Positions 27,649-36,858 of a DNA stretch of 64,000 nucleotides are shown here, piece by piece. The DNA is from Geminicoccaceae bacterium (lineage in GTDB: Bacteria > Pseudomonadota > Alphaproteobacteria > Geminicoccales > Geminicoccaceae), in the NCBI GenBank assembly GCA_025062095.1, contig JANXAZ010000004.1:1-64000 (forward strand), given 5' to 3'. How positions within the stretch are numbered: position 1 is the stretch's first letter; every line of letters starts with the position of its first letter. The notes below the pieces were generated by a model. The model was not told where the DNA came from. It saw nothing but the letters and a program-made list of their open reading frames with translations, and did not search any database. Made by a program: the position numbers and the translations under genes.

Positions 27649-28442
27649 GCCGCCAGCCCCAGAAGACGCCGCGTCGCGGCTGCGACATCGGCTTCGCGCA
27701 TGAGGGATTCGCCGACCAGGAACGCGCGCGCCCCGGCGGCACGGGCGCGGTCGAGGTCGGCGCGGCTCGAAAGCCCGCTTTCTGCGACCACGATGCGGTC
27801 GGAGGGTACTCTCGGGGCGAGGGTGGAGGTCGTCTCGAGGTCGACGGCGAGGGTCTTGAGATCGCGATTGTTGATCCCGATGAGCCGGGTCGGCAGGGCG
27901 AGCGCGCGCTCGAGTTCCTCCGCGTCGTGAATCTCGACCAGCACGTCCATGCCGAGGCCGCGCGCGAGTTCGGCGAGCTCGCGCGCGGTCGCATCGTCGA
28001 GCGCGGCCATGATCAGCAAGATGCAGTCCGCGCCCAAGACGCGCGCCTCGACGACCTGATAGGGGTCGAGGATGAAATCTTTGCGCAAGACGGGCAGGCT
28101 GACTGCGGCGCGCGCGATCGCGAGATGTTCGTCGTCGCCTCCGAAGTAAGGCCCGTCCGTGAGCACGGAAAGACAAGTGGCTCCGGCAGAGGCGTAGGCG
28201 CGCGCCAGAGCCGCCGGATCGAAATCTTCGCGGATGACCCCGCGCGAAGGCGAAGCGCGTTTGATTTCGGCGACGAGCGCGAGCCCGCCCCCGGCCGCGA
28301 CGGATTCGAGCGCATCCGCGAATCCGCGCAGGGGCGGAGGCGAGGCGAGCGCGCGCTCGAGCTCGCGGAGCGGCCGTCGTAGCCGCCGGTTCGCCACTTC
28401 TGCGCGTTTGTCGGCGCAGATCCGGGCCAGTACCGAACTCAC
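27645..28442 (-). CDS. trpC: Indole-3-glycerol-phosphate synthase
   Basis: A 265-residue TIM-barrel enzyme that converts CdRP to indole-3-glycerol phosphate in tryptophan synthesis. Marks are [13 protein letters not shown] (catalytic Lys), [30 protein letters not shown] (catalytic Lys), [19 protein letters not shown] and [12 protein letters not shown]. It is single-function (no fused TrpF). The start is a GTG at 28442 overlapping the trpD stop (GTGA), and the stop overlaps the moaC start. Confidence 0.97.
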   Translation of the reverse strand: MSSVLARICADKRAEVANRRLRRPLRELERALASPPPLRGFADALESVAAGGGLALVAEIKRASPSRGVIREDFDPAALARAYASAGATCLSVLTDGPYFGGDDEHLAIARAAVSLPVLRKDFILDPYQVVEARVLGADCILLIMAALDDATARELAELARGLGMDVLVEIHDAEELERALALPTRLIGINNRDLKTLAVDLETTSTLAPRVPSDRIVVAESGLSSRADLDRARAAGARAFLVGESLMREADVAAATRRLLGLAA

Positions 28443-29479
28443 GTGTGCTCCTTCGCGCGGTTCGTGATCTGCACGAGTTGTTCGAGGACTCGTTCCGCGC
28501 GCCCGCTGTCGATCGCCTCGGAGGCGAGCTCGGCGGCTCGGGCGAGTTCCGAGCTGCGGCCGGCGACGACGAGCGCAGCCGCCGCCGCGAACACGACGGC
28601 ATCGCGAAAAGGACCGCGCACCCCGGCGAGGACGGCGCGAATCGCTTCGGCGTTGTGGGCGGCGTCACCGCCTTTGAGATCTTCGGGTCGGGCACGCGGA
28701 AGACCCGCCATCTCGGGCACGACCTCGAAGGTCCGGACCGTCGTGCCGTCCCATTCGGCGACCCAGGAAGGGCCGGTGGTCGTGAGCTCGTCGAGCCCGT
28801 CCGAACCGTGCACGACCCAGGCGCGCTCGGCGCCGAGCCGCCCGAGCACCATCGCGATGGGCTCGACCCACTGACGTGCGAAGACCCCGACGAGTTGACG
28901 CTTGACCCCGGCCGGATTGGCGAGCGGGCCCAAGAGGTTGAAGATCGTCCGCGTGGCGAGCTCCGTCCGCGGGCCCGCGACGTGCCGCATCGCACCGTGG
29001 TGTCGCGGCGCCATCATGAAGCCGATGCCCGCGACCCGCATGGCTTCCTCGATGACGGGGACGGGCGCGTCGATGTCCACGCCGAGCGCCTGTAACACGT
29101 CGGAGGATCCGGAGCGCGAGGAGAGGCCGCGGTTGCCGTGTTTGGCGACCGGTACGCCGCACGCGGCGACGACGAGAGCCGCTGCGGTCGAAATGTTGTA
29201 GGTGCCGGCTCCGTCGCCACCCGTGCCGCAGGTATCGATGGCTCCCGGGGGCGCGTTCACGCGGACCATTCGCTCGCGCAACACGGTGGCACCGGCGGCG
29301 ATCTCCTCGATCGTCTCGCCGCGGACGCGCAGTCCCATGAGAAACGCGCCCATCTGAGCCGGTGTCGCGTCGCCCGACATCATGATCGAAAAGGCCTCGC
29401 GCGCGGTGGCGAAGTCGAGAGCTTCGCCTCTCGCCACGATCGCGAGGATCTCCTTGAAGCGTTGGAGATCGGCGGTCAT
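28439..29479 (-). CDS. trpD: Anthranilate phosphoribosyltransferase
   Basis: A 346-residue TrpD, transferring phosphoribose from PRPP to anthranilate. The PRPP site is [17 protein letters not shown] about residues 82-98, with [19 protein letters not shown] and [18 protein letters not shown] following, then [14 protein letters not shown] 29479 overlaps the trpG stop by 4 nt. It is not fused to trpG. Confidence 0.97.
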   Translation of the reverse strand: MTADLQRFKEILAIVARGEALDFATAREAFSIMMSGDATPAQMGAFLMGLRVRGETIEEIAAGATVLRERMVRVNAPPGAIDTCGTGGDGAGTYNISTAAALVVAACGVPVAKHGNRGLSSRSGSSDVLQALGVDIDAPVPVIEEAMRVAGIGFMMAPRHHGAMRHVAGPRTELATRTIFNLLGPLANPAGVKRQLVGVFARQWVEPIAMVLGRLGAERAWVVHGSDGLDELTTTGPSWVAEWDGTTVRTFEVVPEMAGLPRARPEDLKGGDAAHNAEAIRAVLAGVRGPFRDAVVFAAAAALVVAGRSSELARAAELASEAIDSGRAERVLEQLVQITNRAKEHT

Positions 29480-30060
29480 ACCGGCACCGCGTTCGTGCAG
29501 AGATCGAGAAAGTTGCGCAAAAGACGCTTGCCCACCTTGGTCTCGATGCTCTCGGGGTGGAATTGGACCCCGTGGATGGGGAACCAGCGATGACGCAGAC
29601 CCATGATCACCCCGTCTTCGCTGCGCGCGTTGACCTCCAGCTCGTCGGGGACGGTCGCCGGGTCGACGCACAGCGAATGGTACCGGGTCGCCTCGAACGG
29701 TGAAGGCAGGCCCGCGAGGATCCCGCTGCCGTCGTGTTCGATCCGGCTGATCTTGCCGTGCATCGGCACGGGCGCACGCACGATCCTGGCTCCGAAGGCC
29801 TGGCCGATGGCCTGGTGACCGAGGCAGACCCCGAGAATGGGGCAACGGCCGGCCGCGGCACGGACGAGAGGGAGCGAGACGCCGGCCCGATCGGGGTCGC
29901 AAGGACCCGGGGAAATCACGATTCCGGCCGGCCGCTGCGCGAGGACTTCTTGCACCGTGACGGCGTCGTTGCGCACGACCTCGACCCGGGCGCCGTGCTC
30001 GCTCAGATAGTGGTAGAGATTCCAAGTGAAACTGTCGTAATTGTCGATCAACAGGAGCAT
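29476..30060 (-). CDS. trpG: Anthranilate synthase component II, glutamine amidotransferase
   Basis: A 194-residue class I amidotransferase. The catalytic triad is visible: Cys in [15 protein letters not shown] about residue 79 and His-x-Glu in [32 protein letters not shown] is the usual N terminus, so ATG 30060 is chosen over longer frames. It supplies ammonia to TrpE (or PabB) for anthranilate synthesis. It is the first gene of the leftward trpG-D-C-moaC-moeA run. No trpE is adjacent; the upstream neighbour is a divergent polysaccharide deacetylase. Confidence 0.95.
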   Translation of the reverse strand: MLLLIDNYDSFTWNLYHYLSEHGARVEVVRNDAVTVQEVLAQRPAGIVISPGPCDPDRAGVSLPLVRAAAGRCPILGVCLGHQAIGQAFGARIVRAPVPMHGKISRIEHDGSGILAGLPSPFEATRYHSLCVDPATVPDELEVNARSEDGVIMGLRHRWFPIHGVQFHPESIETKVGKRLLRNFLDLCTNAVPV

Positions 30061-30097
30061 GGGCGCCGCCGGAGGTGCGGGGCTTTCGAGCCGCGGG

Positions 30098-30126
30098 AGC
30101 AAACCCGAGGCGCGAGCCGACGTCAA
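30098..30126 (-). promoter_or_regulatory. Possible promoter of the trpG operon
   Basis: TTGACG (30126-30121, minus strand) is followed after 17 bp by TTTGCT (30103-30098), 38 nt before the trpG ATG. The -10 is poor. It sits in the 92-nt spacer between divergent genes. Confidence 0.3.
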
Positions 30127-30152
30127 GGCCGAGGCTCCGAACGGAGGAGAAC

Positions 30153-31451
30153 GTGCCGATCATCGAACCTTCGGTCGCGCGACTCCCTTTCCTTTCGCGC
30201 ATTGCGAGACGAACGGCGCGACACGGGCTCGCTCGCCGCCTCGTCGCGGCGCTGCGTGCCGGCCTCGTTCTCGCGGGCGCGATCCTCGTGTTCCTCGTGG
30301 CCGTCGCTCCCGAGCCCTCCTCGCGCCGGCCGGCGGAACGGTCCCCTTCGGGCGCACGAACGGCGGCACCCGAGCAGGGTTCCGGGTCCGAGGCCGGACA
30401 TCGCAGCCGATCCGCGCCGGGGCGATCCGCGGGCGAGGCCGTGCTGTCCGGGCGCACGGCCGGAGCCGAAGCGGGGAGGGAGACAGCGGATCGCGCCCCG
30501 TCTGTTTCCGATGCGGAAACGCGGCCCGCGGGGTCCGACCAGAAGCCGAACCCCGCGCCAGCGGTCGTCGGCTCGTCTGCTTCGAACGAGAATCGAGAAA
30601 CACCGCCCGAGCGATCGGTCGCGGTCGTCGTGCCGCGTCCGGCCGAGCCGCCCAAACCGGCTATACGGGCCGCCATCGCCGTGATCCTCGACGATCTCGG
30701 GATCGACGCCGAGGCGACGCGACGCGCGATCCGCCTGCCCGCTCCGCTCACCTTGTCCTTTCTGCCCTATGGTCGCGACACCCCCGTCCTCGCGCGGGAA
30801 GCGCGGGCGGCCGGGCACCAAGTTTTCGTCCATCTGCCGATGGAACCGCGCGGTGGCGAGGATCCCGGCCCGATGGCGCTCCTTTCGGGGCTACCGAGAG
30901 AAGAGCTGCGTCGGCGTCTTCTGTGGGCGATCGGTCGGGTACCGGGTGCGGTCGGCGCCAACAACCACATGGGAAGCCGCCTGACGGCGGACGGACGCGC
31001 GATGGCAGAGGTGATGGGCGAACTCGCGCGCCTTTCGTTGACGTTCGTCGACAGCATGACCACACCGGCCAGCCTCGCCGGTGCGATCGCGCGCGCGAAC
31101 GGCGTTCCGGCGATCGCTCGCGATCTGTTCCTCGACGACGACCCCGCACCCGCTTCCATCCGCGCTCGGCTCGCCGAAGCGGAGCGGATCGCGCGGACCT
31201 TCGGCACGGCGGTGGCCATCGGTCACCCTCGTCCCACGACCCTCGCCGCCCTCGCGGAATGGTTGCCGAGTCTGGCGGCGCGGGGCGTCGCGATCGCGCC
31301 CGCGACGACGGTCATCGAGCTCCGAGGTTGCCGCGGGTCGGGGCGCGGATGCGTGCTCCGCGCGGGTCGCGACCCGGACGCGGGCGAGCCCGCTCGTCTG
31401 CCTCTCCTCGGGGCGCTGGGTCCGGTGGTCGGTGCGAGATGGGATCAATAA
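30153..31451 (+). CDS. Divergent polysaccharide deacetylase family protein
   Basis: A 432-residue membrane-anchored protein. A transmembrane anchor lies at about residues 28-50 ([18 protein letters not shown]), a long Pro/Ala/Ser/Glu-rich periplasmic linker covers ~50-185, and a divergent polysaccharide deacetylase (DUF610/YibQ-like) NodB-fold domain fills the rest: [42 protein letters not shown] and DLFLDDD, with [14 protein letters not shown] near the end. It probably acts in cell-envelope glycan modification, without established substrate. GTG 30153 has GGAGGAGA (30143-30150) upstream. It ends overlapping glyA (convergent) by 7 nt. Confidence 0.85.
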   Translation: MPIIEPSVARLPFLSRIARRTARHGLARRLVAALRAGLVLAGAILVFLVAVAPEPSSRRPAERSPSGARTAAPEQGSGSEAGHRSRSAPGRSAGEAVLSGRTAGAEAGRETADRAPSVSDAETRPAGSDQKPNPAPAVVGSSASNENRETPPERSVAVVVPRPAEPPKPAIRAAIAVILDDLGIDAEATRRAIRLPAPLTLSFLPYGRDTPVLAREARAAGHQVFVHLPMEPRGGEDPGPMALLSGLPREELRRRLLWAIGRVPGAVGANNHMGSRLTADGRAMAEVMGELARLSLTFVDSMTTPASLAGAIARANGVPAIARDLFLDDDPAPASIRARLAEAERIARTFGTAVAIGHPRPTTLAALAEWLPSLAARGVAIAPATTVIELRGCRGSGRGCVLRAGRDPDAGEPARLPLLGALGPVVGARWDQ

Positions 31452-32740
31452 ATCGGGAAACGAGCACAGAGTTCGCGCACCTCCCCGAGCACTCGCGCTT
31501 CGACGGCGGGATCGCCCTCCGGCCTGGCGGCGAGGGCGTCGAGGACGTCCGCGACGAGATGGCCGATCCGCTGAAACTCGGCGATGCCGAAGCCGCGCGT
31601 GGTGCCGGCGGGCGTGCCCAAGCGGATGCCGGAGGTGATCGTAGGCTTCTGGGGATCGTTCGGGACACCGTTCTTGTTGCAGGTGATCCCGGCGCGCTCG
31701 AGGGCTTCTTGCGCGGCCTTCCCCGTCACGCCCTTGGGCCTCAGGTCCACGAGCATGAGGTGGTTGTCGGTACCGCCGGAGACGATCGCCGCACCCCGCT
31801 CGACCATCACGGCCGCGAGCGCCTTGGCGTTGGCGACCACGGCTTGTGCGTAGAGCTTGAACTCCGGGCGGAGGGCTTCGCCGAAGGCGACCGCCTTGGC
31901 GGCGATGACGTGCATGAGCGGCCCCCCTTGCAGGCCCGGGAACACGGCGCTGTCGATTTTCTTCGCCAGTGCGGCATCGTCGGTGAGGATCAAGCCCCCG
32001 CGCGGACCCCGCAAGGTCTTGTGCGTGGTCGAGGTCACGACGTGGGCGTGCGGGAACGGCGAGGGATGAACGCCTGCCGCCACGAGGCCGGCGATATGGG
32101 CGATATCGGCCACGAGCCAAGCACCCACCTCGTCGGCGATGGCACGGAAGCGAGCGAAGTCGATGATCCGCGAATAGGCGGAAGCCCCGGCGATGATCAT
32201 CTTCGGTCGGTGCTCGCGGGCGAGGCGCGCCACCTGGTCGTAGTCGATGAAACCTTCCGGCGTCACTCCGTAAGCGAAGGCCCTGAACCACTTGCCCGAA
32301 AGCGCGACCTTCGCGCCGTGGGTGAGATGGCCACCGGCGGCCAGATCCATGCCGAGAATGGGATCGCCCGGCTCGAGAAGCGCGAGCATGACCGCGCCGT
32401 TGGCTTGCGCTCCCGAGTGCGGCTGAACATTGGCGAAACCGCAGCCGAAGAGCCTCTTGGCGCGCTCGATCGCGAGCGCCTCGACGCGATCGACCTGCGC
32501 ACAGCCCCCGTAATAGCGGCGTCCCGGATAGCCTTCGGCGTATTTGTTCGTGAGCACGGAGCCCTGGGCTTCGAGAACCGCGCGGCTGACGATGTTTTCG
32601 GAAGCGATCAGCTCGATACCCTCGCGCTGTCGCGCGAGTTCGCCCCGAACGGCATCGGCCACCTCGGGATCGACCTCGGCGAGGCTCGCTCGGAAAAAGA
32701 CGCGCGGGGTCGAGCCCGCGGCGGAAAGGGCTTCGGCCAT
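31445..32740 (-). CDS. glyA: Serine hydroxymethyltransferase
   Basis: A 431-residue PLP enzyme converting serine and THF to glycine and 5,10-methylene-THF. Diagnostic segments are [60 protein letters not shown], the PLP Lys in [16 protein letters not shown] about residue 238 and [17 protein letters not shown]. Full length. ATG 32740 fits the family start (MAEALSAAG then SLAEVDPEV); longer open frame upstream is not homologous. It shares the last 7 nt with the convergent deacetylase gene. Confidence 0.97.
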   Translation of the reverse strand: MAEALSAAGSTPRVFFRASLAEVDPEVADAVRGELARQREGIELIASENIVSRAVLEAQGSVLTNKYAEGYPGRRYYGGCAQVDRVEALAIERAKRLFGCGFANVQPHSGAQANGAVMLALLEPGDPILGMDLAAGGHLTHGAKVALSGKWFRAFAYGVTPEGFIDYDQVARLAREHRPKMIIAGASAYSRIIDFARFRAIADEVGAWLVADIAHIAGLVAAGVHPSPFPHAHVVTSTTHKTLRGPRGGLILTDDAALAKKIDSAVFPGLQGGPLMHVIAAKAVAFGEALRPEFKLYAQAVVANAKALAAVMVERGAAIVSGGTDNHLMLVDLRPKGVTGKAAQEALERAGITCNKNGVPNDPQKPTITSGIRLGTPAGTTRGFGIAEFQRIGHLVADVLDALAARPEGDPAVEARVLGEVRELCARFPIY

Positions 32741-32820
32741 CGAGCGGTCTCCGTGGCTGAGCGTCCGAAACCCGCATCTAGAGCAAGCGTCCCGCGCGGT
32801 CCACGCGGTCGCCGTCCGGG

Positions 32821-33510
32821 TCAGGGGGAGGGCGCGAGTCCCAGTTCCCGGCGAATGGCCGCGACCGTTTCCGGGGCAAGGGCTTTGGCCGCCTGATCGC
32901 GCAGCGGAATCGCGACGTTCTGACCGGCTTCGGCGGCGAGCGCGAGCCAACGGTACGCGCGCGCGTAATCGGGTGGTCCGAGGCGTCCTTCCAGATAGAG
33001 CGCGCCGAGGTGGAACCGAGCCCGGGCATTGCCGGCTTCGGCGAGCTGGCGCCAGATCGCGTAGGCGCGCGCGTAATCGCCCGCCTGATAGGCGAGCACG
33101 CCGTCGCGGACCGAGCCGCGCACCGGAACCGGTGCCGGCTGGAGGCCGGGAGGGATCGGCTCGCCCGCGGCCGATTTCGTCGGCGCGCTCGCGGGCTCGC
33201 GCGGCGCCATCTGCGCGGGCGGCTCCGGCGCCGTCGCCTCGGCTCGGATCGCAGCGGAAGCCGCGCCGCCCGGCTCGAATGCGCCCGTCGTTTCCACCGG
33301 CTCGGCTCCGGGCGTGCTCGTGCGGACCGGTGCCGCACGCTCCTCCGGGACCGGCAACAACACGGCGGGTTCTCGGCTCTTGGCACGTAAACGCGCATCG
33401 GCGAGAAGCGCGAGCAGAGCCAAAAAGGCAGCGATCGCCACGATGCGCAGTCCCCGCGCCAAAGCGAGGGTCGTGGGCGCGACCGGTCGGGTGTCGATCC
33501 CGAGCGTCAC
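32821..33510 (-). CDS. Membrane-anchored SEL1-repeat protein
   Basis: A 229-residue protein with a transmembrane segment at residues ~22-38 ([18 protein letters not shown]), then a Pro/Ala/Glu-rich periplasmic linker, and two SEL1-like/TPR repeats at residues ~135-205 ([20 protein letters not shown] and [20 protein letters not shown]). Such repeats mediate protein-protein contacts. Function is unknown. The start is a GTG at 33510, 7 nt past the stop of the RraA-like gene with GAGGGA across the junction, so it is probably in an operon with it. Confidence 0.7.
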   Translation of the reverse strand: MTLGIDTRPVAPTTLALARGLRIVAIAAFLALLALLADARLRAKSREPAVLLPVPEERAAPVRTSTPGAEPVETTGAFEPGGAASAAIRAEATAPEPPAQMAPREPASAPTKSAAGEPIPPGLQPAPVPVRGSVRDGVLAYQAGDYARAYAIWRQLAEAGNARARFHLGALYLEGRLGPPDYARAYRWLALAAEAGQNVAIPLRDQAAKALAPETVAAIRRELGLAPSP

Positions 33511-33517
33511 GGATCCC

Positions 33518-34216
33518 TCAATCCACGTAACGGACCCGGTCGGAGTTCAAGAGCGCCTCGACCCAGCCCGGGACCGCGAGGCCGGCTCGGACCTCGGCGA
33601 GGGTTCGGTTCTCCGCTTGTTTGATCGCCTCGAGCCGAGCCAGCACGCGGTCCGCTTCGGCGAGAGGGACGGTGACGACGCCGTCCGCATCCGCGAGCAA
33701 AAGATCACCGCTCGCGATCGTGCGCCCTTCGACGACGATGGGCAGGCCGACCGTTCCCGGCCCGGAGCGGACGCAGGAAGCGGGATTGACCGAACGCGCG
33801 AAGACGGGAAGGCCCACCTCGCGCAGTCCCGCGAGGTCGCGGACGGCACCGTCGACGATCAGGCCGGAGATACCCTTGTTGCGCATCATGCCGGCGAGCA
33901 GATCGCCGCAAATCGCGCTGCCCTCGAAACCTTCGGCCGAGGCGACGATGACGTCGCCCGCGCGGGCGATCGCGAGCGCAGCGGCGAGCGCGAGATTGTC
34001 GTCGGGGCCGCACCAGCAGGTGAGCACGGTTCCGAAACAACGGTTGAGCGCCGGTTCGTCGGGGAAGACCGGTTTGATCCGGGGGCCGAGCGAGCCGCGC
34101 CCGTCCTGCGCGTCGACGAGCCACCCGGTCGTCGCCGCCGCCACGGCCGCGAGCTGGGCCGCGGTGGGGCGCGGGAAGTCGCGCCGCACAGTGAGGATCG
34201 GTGGTTCGTGGATCAT
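33518..34216 (-). CDS. RraA / HMG aldolase-fold family protein
   Basis: A 232-residue member of the RraA family. The core GDLLAGMMRNKGISGLIVDGAVRDLAGLREVGLPVFAR (residues ~125-162, shown in part) contains the conserved Gly-Asp and Arg-Asp pair that in aldolase members bind divalent metal and pyruvate. The family includes HMG/CHA (4-hydroxy-4-methyl-2-oxoglutarate) aldolases, oxaloacetate decarboxylases and RNase E regulators; the role here is not determined. ATG 34216 has GAGGAC 6-11 nt upstream. Confidence 0.8.
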   Translation of the reverse strand: MIHEPPILTVRRDFPRPTAAQLAAVAAATTGWLVDAQDGRGSLGPRIKPVFPDEPALNRCFGTVLTCWCGPDDNLALAAALAIARAGDVIVASAEGFEGSAICGDLLAGMMRNKGISGLIVDGAVRDLAGLREVGLPVFARSVNPASCVRSGPGTVGLPIVVEGRTIASGDLLLADADGVVTVPLAEADRVLARLEAIKQAENRTLAEVRAGLAVPGWVEALLNSDRVRYVD

Positions 34217-34430
34217 CGTGTCCTCGCCTGGAAGCGCCGGCTCTTCTCGAGCCGCTTCGGTGGAAGATTTGTTAACCCGGCGCGTCGATACTGCGACGAG
34301 GCGAAGGCGCGTGTGAAGCGGCAACCGATGCCTCTCGGCCGCATGCCGGGGCGGTTTCCTGAGGCAGGGATCCCGTTGACGGCTCGGTAGAGAGAGCATA
34401 GGTGGCTTTGCAACGAGCGGTAGCGATGGC

Positions 34431-34958
34431 ATGACGTTGCGGCATCCGCTCTGGAAGTTCGGGGCCCTGACGGGTCTGATCGGCGTCCTGTGGCTACTGC
34501 TCGACGGGTCCGCTCAAGCACCGGCGACGATCGCGGCCGCACGCGTCCGTCCGGTGCTCGAGCATCGCGCGGGCGAGAACCCGACCATGGCGGCGCTGGC
34601 GGCGATCGCCGGACATCGGGCGGTGCCGCCGCACGAACACTTCTCGGCCGCGATCGAGCGCCCCCTGTTCGCGCCGACCCGCCGCCCTTCCCCGCGCCTC
34701 GCACCCGCGTCGACCGAGCCCGCGAGCGCGAGCCAGCCCTCACCGTCGGAGGCGAGGGGGGAGCGGTTCGCCGTGCGTCTGGTCGGCACGGTGATCCGGC
34801 GCGGCACGGCACACGCTCTTCTCTCGAAAGGCGAAGGCGGTCTGCAATGGGTGGAGCGAGGGGCGATCGTCGAGGGCTGGAAGGTCGTCGACGTCGCTTC
34901 CGATCGACTCGTTCTGGAGCGCGACGGCGAGAGCCGAGAGCTGTACATCTTGCGGTGA
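34431..34958 (+). CDS. gspC: GspC-like T2SS inner-membrane component, PDZ-less
   Basis: A 175-residue protein with one N-terminal transmembrane helix (residues ~12-26), a linker, and a C-terminal small beta domain (about residues 105-172: VRLVGTVIRRGTAHALLSKG) that resembles the homology region (HR domain) of T2SS GspC/PulC. In classical GspC, HR contacts the secretin GspD and a PDZ domain follows; this protein stops after HR. The call rests on domain layout plus position just before gspG, so it could also be classified as a GspN/PilP-like protein. It opens the rightward T2SS run, 57 nt before the gspG start. Confidence 0.7.
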   Translation: MTLRHPLWKFGALTGLIGVLWLLLDGSAQAPATIAAARVRPVLEHRAGENPTMAALAAIAGHRAVPPHEHFSAAIERPLFAPTRRPSPRLAPASTEPASASQPSPSEARGERFAVRLVGTVIRRGTAHALLSKGEGGLQWVERGAIVEGWKVVDVASDRLVLERDGESRELYILR

Positions 34959-35015
34959 AAGCCGGCAGCGTCGGGCTACTCGCGAGCGGCCGGGGTCGTG
35001 CAACGGGACCTGGAA

Positions 35016-35459
35016 ATGGAAACGAACAGAAATTGTCGACGCCGTGCGGGCTCGGCGGGCTTCACGCTCATCGAACTCCTGGTCGTGCTCGTGATCCTCG
35101 GCCTTTTGGCCGCGCTCGTGGGGCCGCGCGTGTTGGGTTATCTCGGCGGAGCCCGGGCGGATGCCGCACGACTCCAGATCCAGAGCCTCGAGCAAGCGCT
35201 CGATCTCTATCGTCTCGATACGGGATCTTACCCTTCGACACAGCAGGGCCTGCAGGCTCTGATCCGCGATCCGGGTGGCGTCCGCGGCTGGCGCGGTCCG
35301 TATCTCGACTCTTCGACCTTGCCGCTCGATCCGTGGGGCCGTCCCTATGTCTATCGTTCGCCCGGCGAGCGGGGGCCTTATGATCTTTTCTCCCTCGGTG
35401 CGGACGGCGCCCCGGGCGGCACGGGCGAGGCGGCAGATGTCACGAGCGGCCGGCGGTGA
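35016..35459 (+). CDS. gspG: T2SS major pseudopilin GspG
   Basis: A 147-residue type IV pilin-like protein. The prepilin leader ends SAG before FTLIELLVVLVILGLLAAL, giving cleavage and N-methylation of Phe by the prepilin peptidase, with Glu at mature position 5. The diagnostic GspG C-terminal calcium loop is present (DLFSLGADGAPGGTGEAAD), along with GWRGPYLD and DPWGRPYVYRSPG. It forms the pseudopilus piston. ATG 35016 gives a 15-residue basic leader; GTG 34998 is an alternative. The gspH start overlaps its 3' end by 23 nt. Confidence 0.95.
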   Translation: METNRNCRRRAGSAGFTLIELLVVLVILGLLAALVGPRVLGYLGGARADAARLQIQSLEQALDLYRLDTGSYPSTQQGLQALIRDPGGVRGWRGPYLDSSTLPLDPWGRPYVYRSPGERGPYDLFSLGADGAPGGTGEAADVTSGRR

Positions 35460-35829
35460 GGCCGGATTCACCTTGCTCGAGCTGCTCGTCGTGGTCGTTC
35501 TCGCGGGTCTCGGGCTCGTGCTCGTCGCCCCGCGCCTCGGACCGCGCGCGAATTCTCTCGAACGGGCAGCGGCCGAGGCGGCGCGGGCGTTGTCCGAGTC
35601 GCGCGAGCGAGCGATCGACCGCGCTCGGATCGAGACGATATTCGGTTCCGCACCCCTCCCCTGGGGCGAGCACGGTGTCGTTCTCGAGAGCGAAGGCCAG
35701 GTCTCGATACGATTTTTTCCCGATGGAACGGCTTCGGGTGGTACGGTCGCGGTGGTGGACGAGAGTGGTCGCCGGATCCGTTTGCGCATCGACCCCCTCA
35801 CCGGGCGGATCGTGCGCGTCCGGAATTGA
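35437..35829 (+). CDS. gspH: T2SS minor pseudopilin GspH
   Basis: A 130-residue protein with leader MSRAAGGEAG followed by FTLLELLVVVVLAGLGLVLV (Glu at mature position 5). The rest is a beta-rich globular domain (SIRFFPDGTASGGTVAV, RIRLRIDPLTGRIVRV) typical of GspH/FimT. It is one of the minor pseudopilins. ATG 35437 lies inside the end of gspG. The stop TGA at 35827-35829 overlaps the probable gspI start. Confidence 0.9.
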   Translation: MSRAAGGEAGFTLLELLVVVVLAGLGLVLVAPRLGPRANSLERAAAEAARALSESRERAIDRARIETIFGSAPLPWGEHGVVLESEGQVSIRFFPDGTASGGTVAVVDESGRRIRLRIDPLTGRIVRVRN

Positions 35830-36208
35830 GCCGAACCGCGACCGCGGTTTCGGTCTCGTCGAGGCTTTGGTCGCCATCGTCGTCCTCGGGATCGCGCTCT
35901 CCGTTGCTTTGCAGACGGCCGGCTCCACCCTCGATCGCGCCGAGCGCGCGCGCCGCGAGCTCGCGATGGCGCGCTTCGCCGAGACCCTGCTCGAGCGAGC
36001 CGGGGTCGACCTCCTTCTCGGAGCGACGAGGATGGAGGGCCAGGAAGGGACGTTTTTCTGGCGGCTGTACCGAGAACGCGAGGATCCGTCCGAGGTCGCG
36101 CGGCGCTCCGGCGGGCCCGTGCTCTGGCGGATCGTGGCCGAGGTCGAAGACCGCGCGCACGGGCGTTCGTTCGCCCTGTCGACGCTGCGCTTCGAGGCTT
36201 CCCGGTGA
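35825..36208 (+). CDS. gspI: T2SS minor pseudopilin GspI, apparent ATT start
   Basis: A 127-residue protein with leader IEPNRDRG and mature start FGLVEALVAIVVLGIALSVA, the GspI pattern (Phe+1, Glu+5), followed by a small globular part. No ATG, GTG or TTG in this frame gives a normal leader. The codon at the natural position is ATT 35825-35827, giving an 8-residue basic leader and overlapping the gspH stop. The nearest conventional option is GTG 35765, which would make a 28-residue leader. The protein identity is firm; the exact start is not. Its stop overlaps the gspJ GTG. Confidence 0.8.
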   Translation: MEPNRDRGFGLVEALVAIVVLGIALSVALQTAGSTLDRAERARRELAMARFAETLLERAGVDLLLGATRMEGQEGTFFWRLYREREDPSEVARRSGGPVLWRIVAEVEDRAHGRSFALSTLRFEASR

Positions 36209-36858
36209 TCGGCGTTCGAGCGCGGGAGCGAGGCCTGACGCTTCTCGAGCTCGTCGTCGCGGTCACGGTTCTCGCGCTCGCCGTCCTCGTCGCCTCCGAT
36301 GGTCTCGCGGTCCTCGGGCGCGCGGCCGAGCGGGAACGGCGCGCGGCCGTGGCACAGGATTCCGAGGAGAGCGCGCTCGAGCTGTTCCGTTCGGAGCTCG
36401 GCCGAGCCCTCCCCCTCGATTGGGGTGTGATCGAGGAGCGACGATCCGCGTTCGTCGGAACGGCCGAGCGCCTGCGCTTCGTGAACGCTCCTCCCGAATA
36501 TCGAGCGCACGGGTCCCTGGACCTTTGGGAGTTCGCGCTCGAAGAAGACGGGAACGGACGGCGTCTGGTCGCCCGACGGGCACCGCTCGTCCGAGACGGT
36601 ACGGGGTTCGCACGCCTCGACGAAGCCGAGCCCGTGGTACTCGCTCGCTTCGACCGTCCTCTCGGCTTCGCCTATTGGGGCCGGCCGCGCGACGAGCGCG
36701 AGGCGCGTTGGTGGCCCGATTGGCCGCCCGGGGAGCGTTTGCCGCTCGCCGTGCGGCTCGGGGCCGAAGACGGTCGGCCGCCGGCGACGGTCGTGCGGCT
36801 CGCGATCGACTGGCCCAGGACGTGCCTCGGCCGACGAAGGGGAAGGGGGTGCGAGTGA
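36205..36858 (+). CDS. gspJ: T2SS minor pseudopilin GspJ
   Basis: A 217-residue protein with leader MIGVRARERG and hydrophobic stretch LTLLELVVAVTVLALAVLV (Glu+5), then a large beta-rich domain with EEDGNGRRLVARRAPLVRD, the usual GspJ size. It forms the pseudopilus tip complex with GspH, I and K. The first mature residue is Leu rather than Phe. GTG 36205 overlaps the gspI stop (GTGA). Confidence 0.9.
   Translation: MIGVRARERGLTLLELVVAVTVLALAVLVASDGLAVLGRAAERERRAAVAQDSEESALELFRSELGRALPLDWGVIEERRSAFVGTAERLRFVNAPPEYRAHGSLDLWEFALEEDGNGRRLVARRAPLVRDGTGFARLDEAEPVVLARFDRPLGFAYWGRPRDEREARWWPDWPPGERLPLAVRLGAEDGRPPATVVRLAIDWPRTCLGRRRGRGCE

Noticed and set aside
30041-32896. A 951-codon plus-strand frame across the deacetylase and glyA.
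   Set aside because: Composition is that of a shadow frame; glyA on the minus strand is unambiguous.
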